From the NCBI RefSeq assembly GCF_042477335.2, contig NC_091727.1:126635501-126699500 (forward strand): DNA of 64,000 nucleotides, in the 5' to 3' direction. The notes beneath the pieces were generated by a model. That model made no database searches, was not told where the DNA came from, and saw nothing but the letters and a program-made list of their open reading frames with translations. This DNA comes from Ovis canadensis (lineage: Eukaryota > Chordata > Mammalia > Artiodactyla > Bovidae). Below, piece after piece: positions 21,005 through 32,431 of this stretch (its first letter is position 1; every line of letters starts with the position of its first letter). The translations under genes were made by a program, and so were the position numbers.

Positions 21005-22045
21005 ATAAACTATGGAAAATTATGAAAGAAATGGGAATATGAGATCACATGACCTACCTCTTGAGAAATCTGTACGCAGGTCAGGAAGCAACAGTTAGAA
21101 CTGGACATGGAACAACAGACTGGTTCCCAATAGGAAAAGGAGTACATCAAGGCTGTATATTGTCACCCTGTTTATTTAACTTATATGCAGAGTACATCAT
21201 GAGAAAGCCTGGGCTGGAGGAAGCACAAGCCAGAATCAAGATTCCCAGGAGAAATATCAATAACCTCAGATATGCAGATGACACCACCCTTATGGAAGAA
21301 AGTGAAGAGAAACTAAAAAGCCTCTTGATGAAAGTGAAAGAGGAGAGTGAAAAAGTTGGCTTAAAGCTCAACATTCAGAAAACGAAGATCATGGCCTCTG
21401 GTCCCATCACTTCATGGGAAATAGATGAGGAAACAGTGGAAACAGTTTCAGACTTGATTTTCTTGGGCTCCAAAACCACTGCAGATGGTGACTGCAGCTA
21501 TGAAATTAAAAGATGCTTACTCCTTGGAAGAAAAGTTATGACTAACCTAGATAGTATATTCAAAAGCAGAGACATTACTTTGCCGACTAAGGTCCGTCTA
21601 GTCAAGGCTATGGTTTTTCCTGTGGTCATGTATGGATGTGAGAGTTGGACTGTGAAGAAGGCTGAGCGCCGAAGAATTGATGCTTTTGAACTGTGGTGTT
21701 GGAGAAGACTCTTGAGAGTCCCTTGGACTGCAAAGAGATCCAACCAGTCCATTCTGAAGGAGATCAACCCTGGGCTTTCTTTGGATCTGAAGCTCCAGTA
21801 CTTTGGCCACCTCATGCAAAGAGCTGACTCATTGGAAAAGACTCTGATGCTGGGAGGGATTGGGGGCAGGTGGAGAAGGGGACGACCGAGGATGAGATGG
21901 CTGGATGGCATCAGGGACTTGATGGACGTGAGTCTGAGTGAACTCCGGGAGATGGTGATGGACAGGGAGGCCTGGCGTGCTGCGATTCATGGGGTCGCAA
22001 AGAGTCGGACACAACTGAGTGACTGAACTGAACTGAACTGAAGGG
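21005..22045 (+). mobile_element. BovB (RTE) LINE, 3' kilobase
   Basis: A 5'-truncated BovB ending in the diagnostic CTGAACTGAACTGAACTGAA tail. It is the least decayed BovB in the window, because its reverse-transcriptase frame is still open to the natural stop. A CHR SINE abuts its tail. Confidence 0.95.
21049..22026 (+). pseudogene. BovB reverse transcriptase, C-terminal part, open frame
   Basis: This 325-codon frame without stops covers the C-terminal part of the RTE reverse transcriptase. Visible are the HQGCILSP palm segment (residues 34-41), the catalytic YADD (75-78), a GLKLN thumb-like segment (about 103-107), and the RTE C-terminal region with [20 protein letters not shown] and MRWLDGI. 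The N-terminal endonuclease and the first reverse-transcriptase motifs are missing, so it cannot retrotranspose by itself. The methionine at 21,049 is internal, not a native start. Known of the family: BovB encodes one polyprotein with endonuclease and reverse transcriptase, and it mobilises Bov-tA/Bov-A SINEs in trans. The intact frame suggests a fairly recent insertion. Confidence 0.9.
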
Positions 22046-22155
22046 AATTCCCTGGCCGTCTAGTGGTTAGGATTCAATGCTTTCACTTCCAGGGCTTGGG
22101 TTCAATCCCTGACCAAGGAACTAAGACCCTGCAAGCTGCTTGGCATGGCCAAAAA

Positions 22156-22190
<35 letters not shown>

Positions 22191-22195
22191 AGCCA
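22046..22195 (+). mobile_element. CHR-type SINE with (AAAT)n tail
   Basis: GGAATTCCCTGGCCGTCTAG through GACCAAGGAACTAAGACCC, then about ten AAAT units (22,153-22,192), a microsatellite grown from the tail. Confidence 0.88.
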
Positions 22196-22889
22196 AGAAA
22201 AGAGGAGGAGGAAAATGAAATAGTAAAAAGGACAAATAAAAATCACATAATAATGAGCTAAGAATAAATCTAAATTTATCAGTAGTAACTCTGAATATAA
22301 ATAGGCTAAAGTACTCAATAAAAATGTCAAGGATTGTCAGGATAAATAAATGAACAAACCCCAGTTATATACTGTTTAAAAGAGAAATAATTTCATTTAG
22401 ACTTCAATGTAAGGACATGGAAAAACTATATATCAAAGGATAGAAAAATATACTGGGCAAAAACTCACCAAAGAAACATGAAGTAGCTATTTTCATATAA
22501 CACTTTTAAATGTATGGCAAAGTGTTATTAGAGGTGAAAGAAGTCACTTCATAATGGAAAAAGCCAATTCAACTAAGAAGATATAATATTTCTAAATGTG
22601 TAATTCCCTGTTAACATAGTCAATGTTTTCTTCAAAACAACAATTGACAGATCTATGAGGATAAATTGATAAACCCACTATCATAGTGGGAGATTCTAAC
22701 ACATCTTTTATAGTAACTGATAGATCAAGCAAAAACTAAACAGTAAAGATAGTAAAAGACTTGAACAGCATAATTAGTAAGCTGGATATAATAGATGTAT
22801 ATGTAAAAATTTTCAACAATTAAAGAGTATACATTACTTTCAAGTATATTTGAAGCACATTCAAAAATTAACCACATACTAGCTTCAAC

Positions 22890-23175
22890 AATGGAGAAGG
22901 AAATGGCACCCCACTCCAGTTCTCTTGCCTGGAAAATCCATGGACGGAGGAGCCTGGTAGGCTGCAGTCCATGGGGTCACTTAGAGTCGGACACGACTGA
23001 GGGACTTCACTTTCACTTTTCACTTTCATGCATTGGAGAAGGAAATGGCAACCCACTCCAGTGTTCTTGCCTGGAGAATCCCAGGGACGGGGGAGCCCGG
23101 TAGGCTGCTGTCTATGGGGTCGCACAGAGTCAGACACGGCTGAAGTGACTTAGCAGCAGCAGCAGCAGCAGCAGA
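22890..23175 (+). mobile_element. Bov-A2 dimeric SINE with (AGC)n tail
   Basis: Two Bov-A monomers (22,892-23,005 and 23,032-23,152) are joined by the CACTTTCACTTTTCACTTTC linker and end in an AGC repeat. Each monomer starts at GGAGAAGGAAATGGCA. The LINE text continues on both sides. Confidence 0.93.
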
Positions 23176-24167
23176 AGCTTCAACAAATTTCCATGATTTG
23201 GTGTAGTAGTAGATCACTTTCTCTAATTATAATGCAACTAAGTTATAAATCAGTATTTTTAAATGACTATGAAAAATTCACTTGTTTAGAAACTTGAAAC
23301 ACAATATTAGATAACTTATAGGTGAAAGAAAAATTATAATGAAAATTAGATTTAGAACTGAATACTTAGTTGTGAAACATAATGAAAAATACTGCATATC
23401 AAAATTTGTGAGATCATCTAAAATGATATTTAGAAGGAAATGAATAGACTTAAAAGCTTTCACTAGAGAAAAAGGAAGGCTCAGAACTTATTGTGAAAAA
23501 TGAAAGTAAACATGTTAATTTCAGAAATTAGAGAATGAATATCAGACTAATCCTCATGAAAGCAGAAGGAAGGAAATAATAAAGATATAAGAGTCAATGA
23601 AATATAAAGCAAATATATAGATAGAAGTATACAAAACCAAGAATTACTTCTTTGAAAAGACTAATTAAATACAAAACCTCTAGAAAGATTAATCAATGGG
23701 GAAAAAGACAGATGATGCATATATGCATTTTAGAATTTAAAAAGTGGGAGATACAGATGCTACAGAGATGAAACATAACAATAAGATAATGCAAAGAACT
23801 TCATATCAGTACATTTGAAAGCTTGAGTTTAAAAATGAGCTTATTCTTTGAAAAATACATTTACTAAAAGTGAATTTAGAAATAGAGAATCCAAAAAGTC
23901 CTTTAACCACTAAAGAAAATGTCAGTACATAAAACTGTACCCAGGGGGGTGGAGGGGAAACACTGGACGCACAGTTCTTGACAGGCTTGGTTGGTTGGTT
24001 CTACCAACCACTGAAGGAAAATATCATTCAATATTTCTCAATTGTTTCCATAGAAAAGAAAATTAGTACACTCCTAGAGTTATTTTCGTACCTAAACCTA
24101 ACAGAGGAATGATACAAATCACTCTTATTCATGGCTATGAGATGTAAAAATTATTTTAAAACTTATG

Positions 24168-24255
24168 GCACCCCACTCCAGTACTCTTGCCTGGAAAAAT
24201 CCATGGACAGAGGAGCTGCAGTCCATGGGTTGCGTGACTGAGCATGCATGCATGA
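24168..24255 (+). mobile_element. Bov-A SINE remnant with internal deletion
   Basis: ATGGCACCCCACTCCAGTAC joins CCATGGACAGAGGAG directly to a GCATGCATGCATG tail, so about half the monomer is missing. Confidence 0.75.
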
Positions 24256-24640
24256 GGGTAATAGGGAAATGGGTTGGTAGCAATAAACTGGTAAAACTAA
24301 AAAAAAAAAAAAACTTAAAAAACTAAATTTAGCAATGTATTAAAAAGATAATGAATATTTACCAAGTTGGGTTTACACCAGAAATGCAAGGTTAGTTTGG
24401 AGAAATGACAAAACTCATCATATTAACTGATTAAAAAGAAAAAAATCCCATATGATCATTTTACCAATATGGAAAACACATTTAATAATACTTAACATTC
24501 ATTCATGATTTTAAAAGTCCCTTAGCTAATTAGGAACAAAAGGGCTCTTCCTATACCTGATAAAGTGCCCTATGCCAATAAGTATAGCAGACATCATCCC
24601 AGGGAAATCTCGAAAGTATTTCCTTTAACATCAGAAACCA

Positions 24641-25330
24641 GACAAAGTTGCCTCCTGGCACAATCCTTGTTCAGCCAGTGGAGGTTCCAGCAAGTACAGT
24701 CAGACAGGAGAAAAAAAAAAAAAAAAAAAAGGTGGTGGGGGGGGGAGAAATGGTAATTATTTGAATTTTGTGTGGTATATTTTATATCAATTATGTCAAT
24801 AAAGCAGTTTAAAAAATGTCTGCCTTGATCCTGGCCTAACCTGAGCCAACCTAGCGTTACTTAATTTAAACTAACACCTTCAGTATTGAGGTAGAGTGAT
24901 CCTGTAACAAGAAGATCTCAGCCCAAGAACTTCCACCTATGTGCCTCTCTCTTAGGTTAAGTACTTGGTGTAGGAACAGGAACTGCTGGCAGTTAGAGCT
25001 GCCTTTGAGGCATGGAGTCTCTGCATCTATAATGATGTAGACCAGACTATGCATTATGATACCATCGAAGCAAAACTGGATGCTCAGTTTTGCCAGGTGA
25101 AGTGGCACTATTCCAGAAGGGGTAGACTTTTCACATCCAATCTGTTCCATTGAGTACATGCCCAGTCAAGTTGGTCTGGGTGCAGCCAAGACCCTACCTC
25201 AAGAGAGCCTCTGACCTAGGAATTTTACTGCCATTATAGTCAGTTGCATCTAACTGAGGCAAGTGAAGCAGACAACAGGCAGATGCCCCTATGCAGGAGC
25301 ACTGGCTGCTTCTCAAAGAACCGGCTTTGG
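24641..25330. other. Unique sequence after a poly(A) tract
   Basis: An A/G-rich run (24,708-24,750) may be a retroelement tail. A plus-strand frame near 24,965-25,110 vaguely resembles retroelement RNase H, but stops break it, so I call no gene. Confidence 0.4.
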
Positions 25331-26395
25331 TTTCATTGCTTTTCTCTATTGTCTTTCCATTTCCTATATTATTGATTTATACTTTAGTCTTCATTATTTA
25401 TTTTCTTCTAATTACTTTGTATTTGTTTTTCTAATTTTTAAGGTGGAAGCTGAGATCATTGATTTGAGATCTTTCTAAACTACTTCTAGTTACATACCAC
25501 AAGTTCTCTACATTATATTTTCATTTTCACTGAGTTCAAAATATTTTCTAATTTCCCTTTGACCTCTTATTTGACTTATGGATTATTTAAAAGCATCTTA
25601 TTCAGTTTTTAAATATATTTAAACACTTCTTAGATGCTTTTATTATTAATTTCTAAATTAATTCTATTGCAGTGAAAGAATATACATTGTATCACCTGAG
25701 TACCTTAACATTTGTTGAGATATTTTGTTCAACAGGGGTTTCCCTGGTAGCTCAGACAGTAAGGAATCTGCTTACAATGCAGACAACCTGGGTTCCATTC
25801 CTGGGTTGGGAAGATCCCCTGGAGAAGGGAATGGCAACCCACTTCAGTATTCTTGCCTGGAGAATCCCATGGACAGAGGAGCCTGGTGGGCTACAGTCCA
25901 TGGGGTCACACAGAGTTGGACATGACTGAACACCTAACATACTACATTCTTTTGTTCAACAGTATGATCTATCTTGATAGATGTTCCATCTGCACTTGTG
26001 ACATCTGCTGTTGTTGGGTGGACTGTTCTATATGTGTCAAACAAGTGCGATGATACTGTTGTTTAATCCTACAATACCATTGCTTATTCTCTCTCTACTT
26101 ACTCTATTAATCATTGACAGAATGTTGTTGAAATCACCAACTATAGTTGCAGATGTCTCCTTATTGTTCTGCCACTTTTTACTTCATGTACTTTTTAGGA
26201 GCATAAGCATTTAGGGATGTTGTGTCCTCGTGAAGAATTGATCCCCTTATCATTATGAAATGACCTTCTCTGTCACTGATAATACTTTTTTTCTTTCAAA
26301 TTCACTTTGTTATGAATGCAATCGTGACAACTTTCTTTTGGCTAGGGTTAGCATGGTGTGTCTTATGTCATCCTTTTACTTTTCACTTGTTTGTG
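25331..26395 (-). repeat. Old L1 LINE, antisense, first piece
   Basis: T-rich reversed L1 text (TATTTTCTAATTTCCCTTTG; CAACTATAGTTGCAGATGTC). It is decayed and broken by a Bov-tA at 25,735 and a Tigger copy at 26,400. Confidence 0.6.
25735..25950 (+). mobile_element. Bov-tA SINE, full length
   Basis: GGTTTCCCTGGTAGCTCAGA through TTGGACATGACTGAAC. The flanking TTTTGTTCAACAG (before) and TTTTGTTCAACAG (after, about 25,950) are a 13-bp TSD. Confidence 0.92.
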
Positions 26396-26399
26396 TCTT

Positions 26400-26872
26400 T
26401 ATATTTAAAGTATGTAAAGCATACTTCATTTTACTGTACTTTGTTTTATTGCCCTTCACAGATATTGCATTTTTTAATACATGGAATGTTTGTGGCAACT
26501 CTGCATTGAGCAAATCCATTGGCACCATTTTTTCAACAGCATTTGATCACTTTGTATCTCTGTAACATATGTTGACAATTCTCCTGATATTTCAAACTTT
26601 TTCATTATTATTATATTTGTTATGGTGGTCTGTGATCAGTGATTTTCGATATTGGTATTGCAATTTTTGTTTTTAATTTTTAAATTAAGGTATGTACAGT
26701 ACTTTTTTAGACCTAATGCTATTGCACACTTTATAGACTACAGTATAGTTTAAACATAACTTTTATATGCTCTGAGAAACCATAAAATTAATGTGATTCC
26801 CTTCATTGTGATATTTGCTTTATTGTAGTGGTATGAAGTCAAGTGTGCAATATCTCTGAGGTATACCTGTAT
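26400..26872. mobile_element. Tigger1-type DNA transposon, internally deleted (MITE-like)
   Basis: Characteristic non-coding Tigger1 ends: ACTTCATTTTACTGTACTTT and GGCACCATTTTTTCAACAGC on the left, CTATTGCACACTTTATAGAC and AATATCTCTGAGGTATACCT on the right. There is no transposase frame, so it is a dead short derivative, inserted in the old L1. Confidence 0.85.
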
Positions 26873-27197
26873 ATTAAATTCAGCAATATTTGAATCTTAC
26901 TATTTTTATTGAATCTGACAAACTTTGCCCTTTCATTAGGGAGATTAGACCATTAGACCATTGGTGCTAACTCTATCATCTTGCTATTTGTTTTCTCTTT
27001 GCCTCATCTGTTCTTTGTTCCCTTTCCCTCTTTTTCTACCTTTTTTGGGATTATTCTTCATTTTTAATTATCATATTTTATCCTCTTTGTTGGTTTATTA
27101 GCTATAGATTTTGTTATTTTACAGATTGATTCAAGATTTACAGAAACATTTGTAAGTGATTAACAGTCTACTGTCAAGTGAATTTATGCCCCTTCAC
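26873..27197 (-). repeat. Old L1 LINE, antisense, second piece
   Basis: T-rich continuation of the L1 after the Tigger copy. It is too decayed to date or subclassify. Confidence 0.5.
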
Positions 27198-27275
27198 CAC
27201 AGAGGAGCCTGGCAGGCTACAGTCCATGGGGTCGCAAAGAGTCAGACACGACTGAGTGAATAACACTTTCACTTT
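27198..27275 (+). mobile_element. Bov-A SINE, last 80 bp only
   Basis: CAGAGGAGCCTGGCAGGCTA through GAGTCAGACACGACTGAGTG. A strongly 5'-truncated copy. Confidence 0.85.
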
Positions 27276-27374
27276 ATTCACAAGTAGTATAAGAACCTAA
27301 CAACAGTATAAATCCATTTCTTCCCTCCCAGACTTTACGCTACTGTCATACATCGTATTTTTACTTATTTAAAG

Positions 27375-27583
27375 TGAAAGTGAAGTCGCTCAGTCGTGTC
27401 CGACTCTTTGCAACCCCGTGGACTGTAGCCTACCAGGCTCCTCCATCCATGGGATTTTCCAGGCAAGTATACTGAAGTGGGTTGCCATTTCCTCCTCCAG
27501 CAGATCTTCCCGACCCAGGGACTGAACCCAGGTCTCCCACATTGTAGGCAGATGCTTTACCATCTGAGGCACCAGGAAAGTCT
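27375..27583 (-). mobile_element. Bov-tA SINE, full length
   Basis: Reversed: AGTCGCTCAGTCGTGTCCGA through CATCTGAGGCACCAGGAAAG. It lies in the antisense L1. Confidence 0.9.
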
Positions 27584-28419
27584 TATTTATAAGACTTTAT
27601 TTACTTATTTAGAAACCTCACAATTCATTGTTATTTTATCTGTTTAAAGAATCAGCTATCCTATAAAGAGGTTTAATCATTATGGAAAAATATATATTTA
27701 CCCAAGTAGTCATCATTTCCAGCACTTTTATTCCTTTGTATAGATACAAATTTCCATCTAGTATCATTTTTGCTTGACTTGAAAGACATCCTTTAATATT
27801 TCTTGTAGTTTGGGGTTGATGGTGTGAAGTATCTTAAGCTTTGTGTGTCTGAAAGTCTGTCTGTCATCTTCATTTTTAAAAGGTATTTTCCCTGGGTATA
27901 GAACACTAGGTTAACACATTTCCTTTCAGAACTTTAAAGATATTATTTTCATTCTCTTCTCACTTGCACCATTTTCCATGAAAAAGCTACTGTGACTCTT
28001 ATTTTTGATCTTCCGTGCATAAACTTGTCTTTTTTCTCTGGCTGCTTTTAAGATGTTCTCTTTATCATTGGCTTTGATAAATTTGATTAGGATGTCATTT
28101 GATATAATTTTCTTCAGGTTTCACGCTTGTGAGAGTCTCTGAGCTACCTGAATCTGTGGGTTTATAGTTTTCATCAAGTTTGGAAAATTTTTGACTATTG
28201 TTTCCTCAAGCATTTTCCCTAACGTTTTCTTGCTCTCCTTCAGTGACTCCAATTACTCATATATTAGGCTGCCTAAACTTGTTTCACAGCTCACTGATGT
28301 GCCTTTCATTATATTGATTCTTTCTGTCCTGTGTTTTCCAAAGGTAGTTTTTAATTGTTGTATTTTTTAGTTTACTGATATTTTCTCCTGCAGTGTCTAA
28401 TCTGCCATAAATCCCATTT

Positions 28420-28841
28420 AGTTGTTCAGTCGCCAAGTCATGTCCAAGTCTTTGTGACCCCATGGACTGTAGCACACCAGGTTTCCCTGTCCTTCACTAA
28501 TCCCCCAGAGTTTGCTCAAACACATGTCCATCAAGTCAGTGATGCCATCCAGCCATCTCATTCTCTGTTGCTTCCTTTTCTTCCTGTCCTTAATCTTTCT
28601 CAGCATCAGGGTCTTTTCCAGGTAGCTGGCTCTTTGCATCAGATGGCTAAAGGACTGGAGCTTCAGCTTCAGCATCAGTCCTTCCAGTGAATTTTCAGGG
28701 TTGATTTCCTTTAGGACTGACTAGTTTGATCTCCTTGATATCCAAGTGACACTCAAGCGTCTTTGCCAGCACCACCATTTGAAAGCATCAAGTCTTTGGC
28801 ACTCAGCCTTCTTTATGGTCCCAACTCTCACATCTGTGGGG
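28420..28841 (-). mobile_element. BovB LINE 3' end, interrupted by a SINE
   Basis: Reversed BovB from GTTGTTCAGTCGCCAAGTCA to CCAACTCTCACATC, continuing after the SINE with CGTACATGACTACTGG to about 29,040. Frames are broken. Confidence 0.9.
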
Positions 28842-29008
28842 GCTTCCCTGGTGGCTCAGAGGTTAAAGCATCTGCCTCCAATGCAGGAGACCCAGGTTCG
28901 ATCCCTGGGTCGGGAAGATCCCCTGGAGAAGGAAATGGTAATCCACTCCAGTATTCTTGCCTGGAGAATCCATGGGGTCAAAAAGAGTTGGACACGCCTG
29001 AGTGACTT
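28842..29008 (+). mobile_element. Bov-tA SINE inserted in BovB
   Basis: GGCTTCCCTGGTGGCTCAGA through GACACGCCTGAGTGACTTCA. Flanked by CTCTCACATC on both sides (about 28,825 and 29,013), which are BovB bases duplicated on insertion. The body has a deletion after CTGGAGAATCC. Confidence 0.92.
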
Positions 29009-29149
29009 CACCCTCTCACATCCGTACATGACTACTGGAATCCAATTTAGTATGTTTTTAATCTTATACATTATAGTTTTCATCTCTAAAGTTCTATTTG
29101 GGTCATTTATAATTTTTTCCATGTCTCTATGAGACACTGTGAATATATG

Positions 29150-29345
29150 TAAGTCACTCAGTCATATCCAACTCTTTGAAGCCCCAGGGATTGTAGCCCA
29201 CCAGGCTCCTCTGTCCATGGAATTCTCCAGGCAAGAATATTGGAGTGAGGAACAATTTCCTTCTCCAGGGGAAGTCTTCCCGACCCAGGGCGTCAAACCT
29301 GGGTTTCCTGCATTGCAGGCAGATTCTTTACCATCTGAGCCACAT
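29150..29345 (-). mobile_element. Bov-tA SINE
   Basis: Reversed: AGTCACTCAGTCATATCCAA through TTACCATCTGAGCCACATAT. The last bases of the head are lost. Confidence 0.88.
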
Positions 29346-29640
29346 ATGGACTACAGTTAAAGTAACTGTTTTAATGTCTTTGCTAATTTGAGTGTCTGTG
29401 TTAATTTTGGGTTAGTTTTTAATTGATTCATTATTCTCATTAGTGGTTAAGTAATGTTACATTGTATGAACATTGTATGAATGTACCATAATTTATTTAA
29501 CTAGTGCAGTATTGATGCATATTCTATTCCTTTCAGTCTATTACTAATACAATTAATGCTACAATGGAATCTTTATACTTATGTCTTTGTGCAAATATGT
29601 TGGTAGGAAAAATTTCTGAAATCAAATTGCTGAACTAGAG

Positions 29641-30355
29641 AGTATGTGCATTTAAAATTATTTAGTTAGTTGGTTATTTAAATTTTTAATGTGATAGTCA
29701 ATCTGACCCCATTAAAAGGGACCTGGCTCATTCATGCAAGTGATATCTGGAACAGGTATAGTCCCAGTGTCCTTTGTTACTTGGTTCCTGCTTTTGATAG
29801 TCATTCAGATACCACACATTTGGTTTTCCCACACCTGCCAAATTTAGGATTTTCCTCTTGTCTTTCTTAGTTCTTCCCATTTGACACTGCCTCTCAACTT
29901 CCACTGCTTTCCTAAGACTCTTGCATCACCACTTATTTTAGATAGTTTTTTTTTTGTTTATATATAATTTTGTTATTTCTTCCTTCCAGATCCATGAGCA
30001 AGAACTTCAGGAAGAAGCAGCTCCTGTTACCCATCTATGACTTGTGGGGCGAACTCATTAGGTTGCTCTGCTTCCTACCCTCCACATTATGAGAAGAACA
30101 TCAGGAAGTATTTAGAGGGCAACTTTCTCTTTAGGCACGGATACAGGGCTGCATGCTTACCTACCACCTACTAGGACAAAGCTTTGGTCACTGTGTTGGA
30201 ACATGTCCTAGCTTGATAAAGATTCATGCCCCCAGCTTTGGGCTCCAAATGCTGGTATATATGAAGATATTCAGTCATCTTTCACAGGAGAATCAAAGAA
30301 AGCTACTTTTCTTGAATTGAAGAAAGTAGGGAAAACCACCAGGCCATTCAGGTAT
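29641..30355. other. Unique sequence, no gene recognised
   Basis: About 0.7 kb of single-copy DNA. The T9 run at 29,947 and mixed composition give no exon or repeat call. Confidence 0.45.
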
Positions 30356-30511
30356 GAAAGTGAAAGTCACTCAGTCATGTCCAACTCTTTGTGACCCCAT
30401 GGACTATACAGTCCATGGAATTCTGCAGGCCAGAATACTTCTCCAGGGGATCTTCCCAGGTCTCCTACATTGCAGGCACAATTCTTTACCACCTGAGCCA
30501 CAAAGGAAGCC
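30356..30511 (-). mobile_element. Bov-tA SINE with internal deletion
   Basis: Reversed end GTGAAAGTCACTCAGTCATG. The central GAGTGGGTTGCC part is missing, and the head ends with GAGCCACAAAGGAAGCCC. Confidence 0.85.
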
Positions 30512-30633
30512 CAAGAATATTGGAGTGGGGTAGCCTATCCATTCTCCAGTGGATCTTCCTGACCTAGGAATTGAACTGGGGTCTCCTGCATTGCAGGTGG
30601 ATTCTTTACCAACTGAGCTATCAGGGAAGCCCT
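30512..30633 (-). mobile_element. Bov-tA SINE, head half, directly adjacent
   Basis: AAGAATATTGGAGTGGGGTA through GAGCTATCAGGGAAGCCC. Head-to-tail with the previous copy, so the pair may be one element partly duplicated. Confidence 0.85.
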
Positions 30634-30699
30634 TAGGTCACTCAGGTATGACCTAAATCAAATCCTTTACCTAAATCAAATCTTTACTGTATAATATAC

Positions 30700-32280
30700 A
30701 GTGGAAGTGACAGACAGATTCAAGGGATTAGATCTGATAGAGTGCCTGAAGAACTATGGATGGAGGTTCATAACATTGTATGCGACACAGTGGTCAAAAC
30801 TATCCCCAAGAAAAAGAAATGCAAAAAGGCAAAATGATTGTCTGAGGAAGCCTTACAAACAGCTGAGAAAAGAAGAGAAGCAGAGGCAAAGGAGAAAAGG
30901 AAAGATATACCCATCTGAATATAGAGTTTCAAAGAATAGCAAGGAGAGATAAGAAAGCCTTCCTAAGTGATCAATGTAAAGAACTAGAGGAAAACAATAG
31001 AATGGGAAAGACTAGAGATCTCTTCAAGAAAATTAGAGACACCAATGCACCGTTTCATGCAAACATGTTTTCAATAAAGAACAGAAATAGTATGGACCTA
31101 ACAGAAGCTGATGAGATTAAGAAGTGGCAAGAATATACAGAACTCCACAAAAAAGATCTTAATGATCCAGATGACCATGATGGTGTGATCACTCACCTGG
31201 AGCCAGACATCCTGGATTGTGAAGCTAAGTAGGCCTTAGGAAGCATCACTATAAACAAAGCTAGTGGAGGTGATGGAATTCCAGCTGAGCTATTGCAAAC
31301 CCTAAAAGATGATGCTGTTAAAGTGCTCCACTCGATATGCCAGCAAATTTGGAAAACTCAGCAGTGGCCACAGAATAGGAAAAGTTTCAGTTTTCATTCC
31401 AGTCTCAAAGAAAGGTAATGCCAAAGAATGTTCTAACTACCATACAATTGCACTCATTTCTCATTTAGCAAGGTAATGTTCAAAATCCTCCAAGTGAAGC
31501 TTCAACAGTATATGAACCAAGAACTTCCAGATATACAAGCTGGATTTAGACAAGGCAGAGGAACCAGAGATCATATTACCAACATCTGTTGGATCATTTA
31601 AAAAAAAAACAAAAAAACAAACAAAAAAAAAAAACAAGAGAATTCCAGAAAAACATGTATTTCTGCTTCATTGACTACACCAAAGCCTTTGACTGTGTGG
31701 ATCACAATAAACTGTAGAAATTTCTTAAAGAGATGGGAATACCAGACCACCTTACCTGCCTCCCATGAAACATGTATGCTGGTCAAGTAGCAACAGTGAG
31801 AACCAAACAGGGAGCAACAGACTGGTTCCAAATTGGGAAAGAAGTACGTCAAGGCAGTATATTGTCACCCTGCTTATTTAACTTCTATGCAGAGTACATC
31901 ATGCAAAATGCCAGGCTGGATGAAGCACAAGACAGAATCAAGATTGCTGGGAGAAATATCAATAATATTGCATATCAGATATGCAGATGACATCACCCTA
32001 TGGCAGAAAGTGAAGAGGAACTAAAGAGCCTCTTGATGAAGGTAAAAGAGGAGAGTCAAAAAGCTGGCTTAAAACTCAACCTTCAAAAAATGAAGATCAT
32101 GGCATCTTGTCCCATCATTCACAGCAAATAGTTGGTGTAACAATGAAAATAGTGACAAGCTTTATTTTTTTGCACTCCAAAATCACTGTGGCTGGTGACT
32201 GCAGCCATAGAAGACACTTGCTCCTTGGAAGAAAAGTTGTGACCAACCTAGACAGCATATTAAAAAGCAGAGATGTACGT
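30700..32280 (+). mobile_element. BovB (RTE) LINE, longest copy, first part
   Basis: Sense BovB covering the middle of the ORF and the reverse transcriptase. Separate short frames (30,701-30,952; 31,002-31,232; 31,772-32,024) carry BovB protein text but are divided by stops and frameshifts. An A-rich expansion (31,600-31,640) and a damaged YADD region (about 31,975-32,000) confirm decay. Confidence 0.93.
31002..31232 (+). pseudogene. BovB polyprotein remnant upstream of the RT palm
   Basis: An open stretch of 76 codons between the endonuclease and palm regions of BovB. It includes the MGKTRDLFKKIRDT segment and EADEIKKWQEYTELHKKDL, which are standard for BovB. It is an isolated fragment and not translated as a unit. 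Confidence 0.8.
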
Positions 32281-32388
32281 AAGTTCCCACTCCTGAACCC
32301 GTGGAGGATTCATGTTGATATATGGCAAAACCAATACAGTATTGTAAAGTAAAATAATGATAATAATAAAAAAATTTTTAAATAAAAA
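32281..32388 (+). mobile_element. Very short (about 108 bp) L1 3'-end insertion with TSD
   Basis: The text GATTCATGTTGATATATGGC and ACCAATACAGTATTGTAAAG is the end of the ruminant L1 3' UTR, followed by an A-rich tail. The BovB words AAAAAGCAGAGAT flank it on both sides (ending at about 32,274 and about 32,398), giving a 13-bp TSD. Confidence 0.85.
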
Positions 32389-32431
32389 GCAGAGATATCA
32401 TTTTGCTGCAAAGGTCCATGTAGTCAAAGCT
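32389..32431 (+). mobile_element. BovB host copy, short middle piece
   Basis: ATCATTTTGCTGCAAAGGTC to AGTCAAAGCTAT continues the host BovB after the L1 tail and stops where a second BovB begins. Confidence 0.8.

Larger units (their letters stand above)
22200..24640 (+). repeat. Old L1 LINE, sense, highly degenerate
   Basis: AT-rich sequence with sense L1 ORF2 vocabulary (ACTCTGAATATAAATAGGCT; AAGAATTACTTCTTTGAAAA; CCTCTAGAAAGATTAATCAA). It has frequent stops and is interrupted by a Bov-A2 at 22,890 and a Bov-A scrap at 24,168. Confidence 0.7.
27600..29640 (-). repeat. Old L1 LINE, antisense, third piece (host of nested elements)
   Basis: Reversed L1 text (TTCTTGTAGTTTGGGGTTGA; GACTCCAATTACTCATATAT; GCTCACTGATGTGCC) is split by BovB (28,420), which itself carries a Bov-tA, and by another Bov-tA (29,150). 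Confidence 0.65.

Noticed and set aside
24866-25159. Possible gypsy-type RNase H or gene fragment
   Set aside because: A short ELLAVRAAFEAW-like phrase on the plus strand is suggestive, but stops interrupt it and no catalytic residues could be placed.
26260-26565. 101-codon plus frame
   Set aside because: Composed of antisense L1 and Tigger1 non-coding sequence.
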